Shown: piece by piece, positions 33,406 to 44,116 of the stretch
Layout: each line of letters starts with the position of its first letter
Position numbering within the stretch: position 1 is the stretch's first letter
Assembly (NCBI GenBank): GCA_948567375.1
Contig: OX419757.1
Span: 61,132,001-61,196,000, forward strand
Source of the DNA: Lunularia cruciata
Lineage: Eukaryota; Streptophyta; Marchantiopsida; Lunulariales; Lunulariaceae
Direction of reading: 5' to 3'
Length of the DNA stretch: 64,000 nucleotides
Made by a program: the position numbers and the translations under genes
Notes under the pieces: model-generated
Told to the model about the DNA's origin: nothing
The model's input: only the letters and a program-made list of their open reading frames with translations
Database searches by the model: none

Positions 33406-35007
33406 ATGGGCATAATTGGCAAATGTCCTACCACTAATTCAGCTGTGGTATCCCAATCATCGAGCTGCAAGTCAACCTATCCGCCATAAGCGCCATTGGC
33501 AACAAATCAGGCCATTTGTATGTCTCTCCTCGGCAGACCTTCACCAAAGCAATCACTATCAGTGGATGATCTCATTCACTTATACCGTTGGCCTCAAAAT
33601 TGTAGGTAGTTGTTAGGTTCAGCTCGATGTTAAACTTAGCAAATAAACCAGTTGCTTCCCTTGCATCCAACTCTCTTTGATCTGCCCTCATCCGGTAGAA
33701 ACATCCATGCATGGCAATAATATCTTCTAAAACAAACCAACATACTTGTTGGGTATGTGTAGATGTCAACGCCTTCCCTTCCACATAGCTAGACAGATCC
33801 TCCGTGGCCAGTACTTGATACCTTGCTCCTTGAATGCCTGATGGCATATGAACTAAGTCCAGAACTCATTGAAAATGAAGGTTCAACGGGTAAGTAGGCT
33901 TCAACCCATCTCTGTGCCATACCTTGGAGTAGATTTGACAAGTTTCATATGTCTCCACATAACGCCATACCTTTGTATAAATCCCAGACCACCAATACAA
34001 CCCTCAAATGCGTATCTACATACCTTGAACTCCACAATGACCTGCAACCTCTGCATCATGTGATTCTTGTAGCACTTTTTGCTTTGTCTCCTCACCTCCC
34101 ACCACTCTCAATGGGATTCCAGCACAATTCTTGGGCCTTTGCCAAAGATACCTGTCCCTCAATAGGAACTTGGTGGACCTCCTCCTAATATTCTTAAACT
34201 CTTCCCTGGTCAACTCTGAATTTTTCTCTAAAGAACTAAGATACTTTCCAATGACAAGAAGATAATCAGTGTATAGTTTGTCTCTAAAGGGTAGATTCAA
34301 ATCTAGTTCATGTACATCTACCTGACAACCATCTTTGTTTACCATCATAGCCCGCCCTAGATAGCATATCAGTCATTGGGTTGTCTTTCCCAGCTATATA
34401 TCTTAGCTCTGGATTAAACATTCAAATGAACGCAATCCTATGCAACATTGCAATATCTAGAGTATCACAATTGGCAACCATTCCTAGCAGCGGCAAGCTA
34501 TCTATCTCTAGGATGACATAGGCACCAATCAAGCAATTCCTATCTTGTCTTAATACTATCTTGGCAGCCCACAACTCTCATTTGATCTGAGGATACCTTT
34601 GCTGTTGCTCTGTGAAGATTCTTGCTCCAAACCTTGCTGCATACCTACTGCCATTCTCATCTTCCTAGCCCACAGCCCAGCCAGCAGCATAAGAACTCTA
34701 ATCCATTGTAACTATGATCAGCCGCCCACAATTGTAGTCAAGCAAATGAAGTACCGGCAAGTTCTGCAATGCTTCCTTCAACTTTGTCATAGCAATGGAA
34801 TGCTCTGGCCTCCAAATGAACTTGATTCTCTTCCTCAGAAGTTGGTAAAGCATCTCTACAACATGAGCAAAATGAGGTATCTAGATATGATAAAAGACAT
34901 GTGCTCCCAAGAACCACCTTACCTCTTGAACCAAGGAACAATCTTTGATCTTCCCTATAATGTCCACCTTCTCTAGATTTGGTTTCCTCCCATACAAACC
35001 GCACATA
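33405..35007 (-). pseudogene. Family C integrase core, RNase H and RT thumb
   Basis: Read right to left: RT thumb (YGRKPNLEKVD, EVRWFLGAHVFY, 34990-34881), then an RNase H domain with SRYAARFGARIFTEQQQRY near 34600 and GKDNPMTDMLSR near 34370. Next come the integrase zinc finger (SHDAEVAGHCG near 34050) and the catalytic core down to a LPIMPI block at about 33410. Multiple stops and frameshifts are present. The RT palm is missing because a family A LTR begins at 35008. It is a separate, older gypsy lineage that hosts the other insertions. Confidence 0.7.
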
Positions 35008-37025
35008 TGTGACAACCTGGAAAATATCACTTTTACGGTGATCAGGTGAGTAAAGTTCATTCCCACAAAGATACTAGTTAGAATTGGTCAAATACAAAGT
35101 CAAATGTCACAATGTAGTCCTTCTTGATTTCATCTTTAATCTCTCAAGTAGCAACTATACCCAGAGGAGAATAACAAGCACTAACTCGCAATCTTGTCAC
35201 AACAATTTGTCACACTTAATCATAACTCTGTCAAATCTTTCCAAACAATCTTGATTGTGATGATTCAAGCTCTCCCAAAAATGGCACTTCACTGCAAAAC
35301 AACTTTGCCTCAGAATTGTGTTCCATCCTTCCATTGAAGGCACAACTCCTTTGATCAAAATTGCTTCACATCAACACTGCGCTGCACTCACAATTGCAAA
35401 ATACTACCAACACTATAATTCCTCTCAGATCTATCAAGGCATTGCTCCGATTGCACTTCACTTAGGATCAAACACATAGAATGAAGATCAAGGCTACGTA
35501 ATCCAACATCCAACACTAACTTGCACTTCAGAATTCTCCAAACACTCACAATTACAAACACAAAGTTGATACCTGGAATCAAGCTCAAGCAATGAGCACT
35601 ACTTCATAGCACTTCACTTTATCCATTCTTAGAATTATGAGCACTGAAAAACATATGACTGCAAATGCCACCTTTAAATAGTGAACCACTCAATAGTTAC
35701 TAACAACTATACCATTTTACAATAACTTTTCCTACCTACAGATCCAAAATGACAATGCACCTCTTCATATTTGCCTCTTCAAATCTCAAATCTCTTGCTA
35801 CTCCAATCCAATGTCTATCTCTTCCTCAGCATCCAAACCCAATCCCAAAATAACCTCACATACTACTCTATCCTCAAGTTTCACAACTACTAAATCTTCT
35901 ACCAATTCTACTATTTCTTCTTCCTTATCTACAATTCCCGTCATGGGTAACCTTTCTGATTCTCTATCTCCTGACCCACTCTTCTCTCCAATGATAACTC
36001 CAAAGATATCTGTACTCCTATCTCATCTACTTCAAGCTTTGCTCTTACATCCTTCCAAAGTTTATATATCTCCAACTTTACTAAATCTAATCTGATTTTG
36101 ATATTGTCTTCTACTTCCAATATCTTCCTATCTACACAAGTTTTGAGACTAATCAGCAAGGCGTTCAAATCTTTATCCTTTGCAATTCTCCTCCTTGTTT
36201 ATTGCACCAACAACTTCAACTTGTGCTCTCTCATTTCTTCAATTCTTACACTGGCTTCTGTACTCAGCAGCACATTCATCTTTGTGAGAATCTCCTTCAA
36301 TGGCTTGAGTCTCATCCTCCTCTCATGTTCTCTATCCGCCAGCCAATCTTTTCTATACATTCCCAGTTCAGCCTCAAATCAGCTTTCACAGTATCCTTCT
36401 CCTTCTCCTTCTGAACAATCTACTCTTCCAGATTACGAAGTAGCTCCCATAATCTTTCTTCTCTTCTACACTCTCCATCACTCTATCAAGCTCTTGCTCC
36501 TTCTCTGCTACTCTTGCCATAGCGTGGATAATTTCTAATTGTGAGTCAGCAAACTGCTATGTCAAGATTTCATACTCTACTATTTGTCTTTCCCTTGCTA
36601 TGACATTTTGCTCTATTATTCTCTCTCTCTCTACTTCCCACCTCCTTCTTTAAATTTTCAATCACTTGATTTTGTACTACTACATCTACTTGTAATACTT
36701 CCCTCTCCTCCTCACCTTGGATTATACTCTTCTTCAACTCCAAGTTTTCTTCTTCTTATCTAGCTAACACCTGCAACACAATCTTCACTTCTAGACACTT
36801 TGATTGCATCTCTTTCTTCTTTTGCTCCAACTTTTTTAACAACATGCATACAACCTCCCGCAAATACTCTACTCCTTCACTCTAGTTTTCCTTGGCTTGC
36901 AGGCTTTTCTCCTTCTTTGCTTCTTCTTCACTTGAAACTTGCCTTCTCAACCACAATTGCCTTACTGGAATGGATTCTTTGCTCCCCAAAATTCCAATCT
37001 CCTCTTCCATTCTCTTACTTCCACT
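35008..37025 (-). repeat. Family A LTR fragment, minus orientation
   Basis: It begins with TGTGACAACC (the LTR 3' end in reverse) inside family C pol and matches the E1 LTR through the tail and the coiled-coil half of frame beta (36540-35810, e.g. LRLISLKTCVDRKILEVED read in reverse). It ends at about 37025, where similarity to the E1 LTR at about 6360 stops and plus-orientation LTR sequence begins. No primer site adjoins it, so it was a 3' or solo LTR. The beta remnant has many stops. Confidence 0.8.
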
Positions 37026-38205
37026 TTTCTTTGGACCGGAAACCAAAAACCATTATGAAACGGCAAGACTAGTGCACCTTGACAATGATAGGAGGATCTT
37101 ATGTAGAAGGTGTGATTTATCAGTCGGAGTACAACTAAAGAATGGCCAAGGATTGCATTAGTATAAAAGCAAGGTCACCTTGAGCAATGAAAGAAACCCT
37201 AAAGAAATATCTTGTGCTCTTAAGAAGTAGAGTAGAGGAATCCCACAAGACTGTAACACCCATTTGTGCATGTGTGTGGTATTGTAATATTTAGCTTGGT
37301 ATTACAAGTACTTGAGAGATATTATTTATATAGAGATGAAGGATAGTTCTACTTTAGTCATGATTAGCTAGAGTAAGTCATAGCTAAGATAGAGGGGACC
37401 TTACTTTAGAGGAAGTGGAAAAGATAAGCACCACTATTTTGGATTCTAGTGTGTTGACTTGGTATTATTATTAGGTGTTTGGCTTTGAGGAAAGAGTTGA
37501 GAACTCTTGGGCCCACAAACCTTTTTGTTTTGGATTCTTCTATAGTCCAAGGATAGTCCATGTGAAGGAATCCTTGACTTAGTGGTTGGGTCAAGATAAG
37601 ATCACATGCTAGTGGAATATGCCCATGTGAATGGATATTACTTTATACTTTTTGACTTTACTTGACTTTTAGCCTAGTAACTTGAGTTACTCCAATAATT
37701 AGTAACTTTGGTGCGTAACTATTTCATAAGTATATAAACAAGGGGTGGCAAGGTACTCATCATCCTTTCATTTGCAACTATCTCTCTCATTGAGTTCTCT
37801 AGTGAGCAATGTCTTGAGTCTTGGAGTGTTAGCCATGGAGGAGTATGATGGAGTTGGGGTTCCTTGCCTTCTTAGTCCATGGTAGGCTACCATAATAGCC
37901 ATCAGAGGTTCATCTTGAGTGAGAGACAAGCCGGCTCACAAGATGCAACTGGTTGTGAGAGAAATCCTTAGGTTGCCTACAGGAGTGAGAGTTTTGCAGC
38001 CAAGGGACGAGGAATTAGCTCAAGAGTGTTGAAAACCAAGACAAGGGAAGATGAGAGGATTCAAGAAATGTTCTTCATTGGGAGTGCGCAATCCCATAGT
38101 GAAGAGATTAGATATGGTAGCACGGTTCAAAGTTTTGATGAGATATTGGATCACTTCTTGGCATGGAACTAGAACTTGAGTTTTCTAGAACTAGAACTTG
38201 AGTTT
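37026..38205 (+). repeat. Family A LTR fragment, plus orientation, left half (interrupted by E2)
   Basis: Opposite in orientation to its left neighbour. The stretches 37063-37251 and 37941-38205 correspond to the region upstream of and within frame alpha of other LTRs (such as 55255-55700), ending at the conserved alpha stop TAG (38170-38172). It is split by a solo B LTR. The matching right half is probably 47895-49423, on the far side of E2. A 22-bp unit is tandemly repeated at the right breakpoint (about 38167-38205). Confidence 0.65.
37252..37940 (+). mobile_element. Solo LTR of family B
   Basis: 689 bp from TGTAACACCC to CCGGCTCACA, in plus orientation, clearly related to the B1 LTRs. 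There is no primer site, coding region or second LTR beside it. The flanks AGAC (37248-37251) and AGAT (37941-37944) fit a 4-bp target duplication with one change. Confidence 0.88.
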
Positions 38206-39160
38206 TCATGTACAGCCACAGGCTTGATATGCTTATCATGCCTGACTTTCCTCTGTGCTTGTACTTCTTTTGTGGTTTGAATTGTATCGTCTCTTTTCTC
38301 TTCTAACCACATCAATTGATGAATCCAAAGATCTTGACTTTCTTCTTCCGACAAGCGTTCTTTGCAAAGAATCCGATATGTCGGTACTTCAAATTCAATT
38401 GGCAGTATGGGATGCAAGCCATATATCAAGAAGTATGGAGTTTTTTGGTTGTAATCTTTTCTGTCATTTGATATGCCCACAATGCGGCTGGTAATTTCGT
38501 ATCCCAATCATAGGCATAATTGACAGTCACCTTATTCAAAATTTTGCAAAGTAACCCATTTGCTTTTTCCGTTAAGCCATTTTCTTTTGGGTTATAAGGA
38601 GTTGTCTTCCGATGTTTAATCTGAAAGTACTTGGTTAACGCCTCCATTATAGAGTTCAAAAAATGTGTTCCTTGGTCACTGACCAATTCCAAAGGACACC
38701 CATATCGGGAGATGATGTTTTGAAAGAAAAATTCCGCCACGGTTTCAGCATCATCTTTGCAAGTTGCTTCAGCTTTGACCATCTTGGTAGCATAGTCAGT
38801 GCAAACCAAAATGTATCACTTTCTTGTGACTTGGGTCACTAGTTGAATGGGACCCAAAAAATCAATCCCCTATTTCTCAAATGAGGCCAAAGGCAAAATT
38901 GGTCTCAAAGGCCATTGAGAAGTACCCATTGGCTTCCCCGTTCTTTGACAAGCATCACAGCTTTGGATATGAGCATGCACGTCTTTGTACATTGTAGGCC
39001 ACCAATACCCTGCCGAAAGAATTTTCTTTATAGTATTCTTCAAAGCATAGTATCCTCCCGATGCTTCGGAGTGTAAAGATTCAATCACTCCTCGTACTTT
39101 GTATGACTCCAAGCATCGCCAAAGTATTTCATCTTTGCCCATCTTAAATAAAATGTTGTG
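38206..39160 (-). pseudogene. E2 integrase, C-terminally truncated
   Basis: The zinc-binding part at 39142-38870 has LHSEASGGYYAL, where the second His is replaced by Tyr, and SCDACQ. The core at 38809-38426 has CTDYATKMVKAEA, VSDQGTHF and ENGLTEKANG for the Asp-Asp-Glu residues. A further frame (38507-38206) reads YFLIYGLHPILPIEFEVP. It ends abruptly in foreign LTR sequence after HIKPVAVHE. Frame changes separate the pieces, and the lost zinc ligand also argues against activity. Confidence 0.85.
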
Positions 39161-39166
39161 TTTGAG

Positions 39167-40924
39167 CTAGTACGGCCCCATTTTCTTGAGAAAGACTGCC
39201 CTTTGCTCCGGGTCCATCTCTTCAGGACAATGGAGAGTATGCAGATAGTGATGTTCAGCTGCATACCTTGTACTTTGCATTGCTGATAATTGATACAACT
39301 CTTTGTCAAGGAACAGATTGTCAATTTCCCACTCCTGGTCTTGAGTTTCTAACCTGGACAGGAAGTCCGCATTTGAATGCGAAGCTCCCTTCCTTACTTG
39401 TACAATATACGTGAATTCTTGTAACAACAAGATCCATCTGGCAATTTGCCTAGATAAATCTGCCTTCTTGACCAAATGTTGCAATGCATAATGGTCAACA
39501 TAGAAGACAAACTCATATCCCAACAGATAGTGGCAAAATTTCTTGCAGGCATACACCATTCCGAGTGCTTCTCTTTCAGTTGTTGAATAGTTCTCTTCAG
39601 AAACTGAAAGTTGGCGGCTGGCATAATACACCGGGTAGTCCTTCTTCTTTTTGTCCTTCTGACTTAAGACAACTCTGATGGCCATGGATGAAGTGTCCAC
39701 ATATACATGAAAAGGGACATCCCAATTTTGGGCCCACATAACTAGTGCTTCAACCAGCTTCTTCTTCAACACCTGGAAAGCTTCTTCTTGATTTGCTTCC
39801 CACGGATAGTCTTCGGATTTCTTCAGAAGCTTGGTAAGTGGTGTAGCAAGCACTGCATAATTTGACACAAAGTGTCTATAGTATCCGACATGTCCCAAGA
39901 AGGCTCTCAGCTCCCGAAGGTTCTTTGGTGATTCCAAAGCTGTGATTATCTTAACCTTCTCAACATCAACTTCAATACCTTGGCTTGACACCCGATGCCC
40001 TAGAAGAATACCCTCCTTCATTGCAAAGAAGCATTTCTCCAGGTGTAATGACAAGCCGGCAAAACAACACCTTTCAAACGTTTGGCGAAGGTAATCTAAA
40101 TGTACATCTCTTTGCCCAAACACACAAAAATCATCAATGAAAACTTCCACAAATTTTTGCAGGAAATCTTTGAAGATTGAATTCATCATCCGCTGGAAAG
40201 TAGTGGGAGCATTACACAACCCAAAGGGCATTTGATTGTAAGCAAAGGTGCCCCAATTGGTCATGAAGGTGGTTTTATCCTTGTCCTCTTCTTGAATGGA
40301 TACTTGATTGTACCTTGAAAATCCATCGAGAAAGCTATAACAAGGATGACCCGCTACCTGATCTAAAATTGTATCGATAAAAGGCAAAGGATGATGATCT
40401 TTCCTTGTGACTGCGTTGAACTTCTGGAAGTCTTGGCACACTCGGATCTTCCCTATTTTCTTCTTTGGGACAATGACAATGGAGGAAACCCATTCACTGC
40501 TTAAGATACGGAAGATGATTCTGGCCCCTAAGTACTTATCGATTTCATCTTTCACCAAAAGCAAGTACTTCGGGTTTAGGCGGTATTGTCACTGCTGAAC
40601 CAGAACTGCACCTTCAACCAGATCAATCCGGTGTTCTCCAAATTCTTGTGGAATACCCGGCATTTGATCAATAGACCAGGCAAATACATCCTGGAATTCT
40701 ATGAACAGGGTAGTGTATCCTCCCAACTCCTCCAAAGTGACTGTCTTCAAAATTTTTAGAATTTTTCCTTCCGTTAATAAAACATCTTGACAGTCATCGG
40801 GATTGATGACTCCTTCAATGTGGCTTACTCGGCTTAACCCGAGGCGAGTTGCCATCAAACCCCCTTCCTCCAAGTTAGGTTCACCCGAGGCGAGGTCATA
40901 TGGATCTTCATCTTTGATATCCAC
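39167..40924 (-). pseudogene. E2 reverse transcriptase and RNase H
   Basis: A 465-codon open stretch (40564-39167) covers most of RT and all of RNase H: VCQDFQKFNAVTRKDHHPLP, HPCYSFLDGFSRYNQV, PFGLCNAPTTFQRMMNS and the catalytic FIDDFCVFG at about 40143-40117. These are followed by the thumb LRAFLGHVGYYRHF, VYVDTSSMAIRVVLSQ, YVDHYALQHL and SNADFLSRLE. The upstream connection (40924-40589) includes FIEFQDVFAWSIDQMPGIP and is separated by a stop near 40590. RNase H has SMAIRVV where a Gly is usual. It is close to intact but not one polyprotein. Confidence 0.88.
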
Positions 40925-40961
40925 CTCCTAGCATTCGAAATAGTTAACTTGGACTTCGTGT

Positions 40962-41834
40962 TCAAATTTTTCTGAGGACAAAGACAATGAGTCTTTGGAT
41001 TTGTCCTCCTCTTCCGACGAACTTGTTTTCCCGAGGTGGGGAATTTTCATACAACTCATAGTCATCAGCTTCTAATCTTTGGACAAAATGTCCTTGAATC
41101 TTAACTTCTGTTGATGCCAATCCACCACAACTTGGGCACTGTACGTACAACCAAGGTCTTCCGATCAACAAAGGGTAACCAGTCTTTGTCACTGGTTGCA
41201 ACACGATGTAGTTCAACTTGAAGGGAACCCCTCCAATGATCGTGGTTATGTTTGACAGCATGCCCAAAGGCCGTCTCCTGGTTTGGTCTGCAAACTTCAA
41301 CACTCGGGGTGTTGGCTCAAACGTGTGATACCCCAGTCGATTTGCAGTATCTTTGGTCATGACATTCACACCACACCCCAAATCAATGGGTATCAATGTG
41401 ATCATGCACCCTGCAATCTCCACGTCTACCTTGGGAGATCCCAAATCTTCTTGTTCAATACAATAAATAGCAGGCAGGTCCTTCTTTGACATCGACCTCA
41501 CCTTCTTGAGTGCCGAATTCAGCTGCTTCTTGTACAGCTTGTTATCTTCCCACAATTGCTTGAATGTAACATTGATATTTGTGGCTGCCAGATCTGCTAC
41601 AATATCATATAGGGGTACTCCTCCTAATTTGACCGTCTTTGCCTTTGGCTTTGGGTTCGGAGTCTCTCCATGTTCCATCTTGACTTCGGGACGCTTCAAA
41701 ATGGTAATGGGATTGCTAGTGGCCTTAACCCGAGGTTCCTCGGGTTGGCCCACCTTGGCTTGGATCAGACCCTTTACTTCGGATCGGATGTCCACCGGAA
41801 AAACTGGAGACTTTGTCTTTGTCTCCTCTTCCAA
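40962..41834 (-). pseudogene. E2 aspartic protease region
   Basis: An open 290-codon stretch. After a charged linker it holds PIDLGCGVNVMTKD (catalytic Asp near 41383) and PLLIGRPWLYVQCP. Spacing between the active site and the hydrophobic motif is normal for retropepsins. It is separated by stops from gag upstream and RT downstream. An adjoining basic stretch (42101-41877, SSSKKAKRLRPK) belongs to the gag-protease linker. Confidence 0.85.
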
Positions 41835-42162
41835 ACTCAGTTCCCGAGTCTTGAGTAGTGCCTCCTTTAGTTCTCTCTACAAGGCTTTAGCTTTGGCTTT
41901 TGCAAGGATCTTTTCCTCCTTGGCAGAAAGAATTGCCTTTGGGCGCAATCTCTTTGCCTTTTTGGAAGACGATGAGGTCATACTCAGCTCTTTGGGATCA
42001 CGCTTCTTCTTACTGGAGCGTGTCTCAACCTTCAAAATTTCAAGGTCCGGCCATTCTCCTTCCGGCCATTCTCCTTCCTTCTTGAGGTCTCTTCTCCTCA
42101 AGCGTGATACACTTTACATTTGTATCCCCCTTTGGCTGAATTGCTGCACGCTCAGCGGGGGT

Positions 42163-43959
42163 CTATACACATTTTACAGGCGGCTTCGGGTTTGGTGGGT
42201 GAGGACATTGGTTGCCCGTATGCCCCGACCCTTTAAAATTTTTGCACAGGGGAACATACCCGATTTGCCTTCTTGGCTCCGGACAGTTTGGAGACCAATG
42301 TCCCATCAAGCCACAATTATAACAGGCTCCGGGTGCAACATTCTGAGGGCAATTCTGGTTGCTCATTGGTGGTCTTCATGGAGGAGCATTGGGGTTATAC
42401 TCCCTTGGTCCAAACCTCAAACCTTGGTACAATATGCTAGCTTGAGGCTGTACTTCTTGTGTTTGGTAAACAACCTCTTTGTCCTTGTCTTGGTTCCATC
42501 CCAAAACCCAATCAATTTGTTGCACCGGGAATGCATTATGAGTATTGCATTATGTGTTTGCATGGCCTGATTTGCCACATGCGGTGCACCATACATTCAA
42601 TCTCCCAAATGCTGGGGCCTTCCTTCTGTCTTTGGCTCCAATCATCTGGATCTTGAAATCCAAAAACTCCTTGATGAGGGCATCCAGCTTAGTATCCGCC
42701 TTATTTACACTCTTTGTTGGAGGAGTCACTGGTTTCTTACCCCCACGTCTTCTGACTCATCTTGGCTTTGATTCTTCTTTGGATTCCAAAGAAGAGCTCA
42801 AAGACATGGAGGACTCTTCCGAAGAAGGTGATGTGTTGTGTGAAGCTCTCCTTCTGGGCTTCTTGCCTTTCTTCTCCCGTTTTCTCTGGTTGCCGGCAGA
42901 GTGAGAGTGGGCCACCTCGTAATGAGCAACATGTTTGAGTACTTTGTCAAGGGAAGTTACATTCCTCTCCCTTGCAAAGATTTGTATCTTTGGTGAAAGT
43001 CCACCGAGGAACCACGTAATGGCTTGGGCATCGGAGTAACCCACCACCCCCGATTGCTTGGGAACTTGGTTCAAAAGTGTCATGAACCGCTCAGAGTAGT
43101 CTCTCAACTTCTCTTTCTTGCCTTGGTCTAAATCGTTGAGTGCCACAAAGACACTCGTATCGTAATCAACCTCCCGGAATCGTTCCAAGAAGTTGTTTCT
43201 CAAGTCCACCCAGTCCGGTGGTACGAACCCCTTTTGGGTCACATGGGTGTACCAACTCTGAGCTTTCTTTCAGAGCAGACTTGGGAAAATTCTCAGGCGA
43301 TCCGCCAAGTCATGCTCCTTGTTAGCAAAGGAGATGACTTCAAATTCTTTGATGAACTCATTGGGGTCTTCGTCTTGTTCTTTCCCCTTGTACTTTTGAT
43401 AGGTGTGTCGAGTGACAGGCAACAAAGTCATCATTCGATGCACTGGGATTGGCTGAGGTAGTGTTGAACTTGACGGAACTAAAAAATTGGCTGGTATCGA
43501 CGCCGTGTTGTCAACCCAGAGGTTCCAATTTGTCAAATTCAAGGTAGGGTCTTCTTCAAAAATTTCTGCTATGAGAGTGTTGACTTCCACCCGAGTGGAA
43601 GATTTAGGATCAACGCCTTCGATTTGTTCTTCAAAATTCCTTCAAGACAACCGAGGAATCGTTCATAGAAGATGTTGACACTCTTCTTCCGTAAGTGTTC
43701 TTGCTGTCTTTTCTCAAACAAAGTTCTTCAAGGACGCAACTTCCTTTACAGCTTTAGGGGAAGTCGGTGTACTGGGCCGCAATGCATATGTTTGGCCACT
43801 CGAGTCTTTCTTCTTCTTGGACAAAGAGGGAGATGCAAAGTAGCCTTGCCAACCGCCTTTGCGTTTCTTGTGGTCAAGTTCTCGTAGGGCTTCTTGCACT
43901 TTGTGAAGGAGTTGAAAGTCCAACGCCTCTCGTTCAGTTTTGTCAACATTGGATGGGAC
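42163..43959 (-). pseudogene. E2 gag
   Basis: Pieces in order: N-terminal Glu/Lys-rich region with GGWQGYFASPS (43959-43714), a linker with HTYQKYKGKEQ (43590-43270) and a gag core of 161 codons (43242-42757: NNFLERFREVDYDTSVF, KLRDYSERFMTLLNQVPK). The nucleocapsid (42366-42163) follows, with CYNCGLMGHWSPNC at 42324-42283 and a second knuckle CKNFKGSGHTGNQC lacking its second Cys. Individual stops, not large deletions, separate them. It would form the particle shell and bind element RNA. Confidence 0.87.
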
Positions 43960-44100
43960 GTTCAGATGTTTGTCTTCTTCACGTTGCAGTGCTCGTCTTC
44001 AAGTTCTATCTTCCCGTTGTTCTCTTGGTGCAAACATTCATATTGCGTTGATACCCAGTTTTGAATTTGGCTTTGTATTCTTCCACTTCCAAGATTTTTA

Positions 44101-44114
44101 TCCCCGGCAGCGGC
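44101..44114 (-). other. Truncated primer binding site of E2
   Basis: Only GCCGCTGCCGGGGA remains on the minus strand. A deletion of about 25 bp removed the last bases of the LTR (the TCGGGTTGTCACA end) together with the start of the primer site. Confidence 0.75.
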
Positions 44115-44116
44115 GG

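Noticed and set aside
41506-42570. 354-codon plus-strand ORF over E2
   Set aside because: It is antisense to the protease linker and nucleocapsid of E2, whose motifs (CCHC knuckle, DLG active site) lie on the minus strand.
42457-42700. Possible env-like gene in family A
   Set aside because: There are no signal peptide or membrane segments in the right place; the region belongs to the gag interior.
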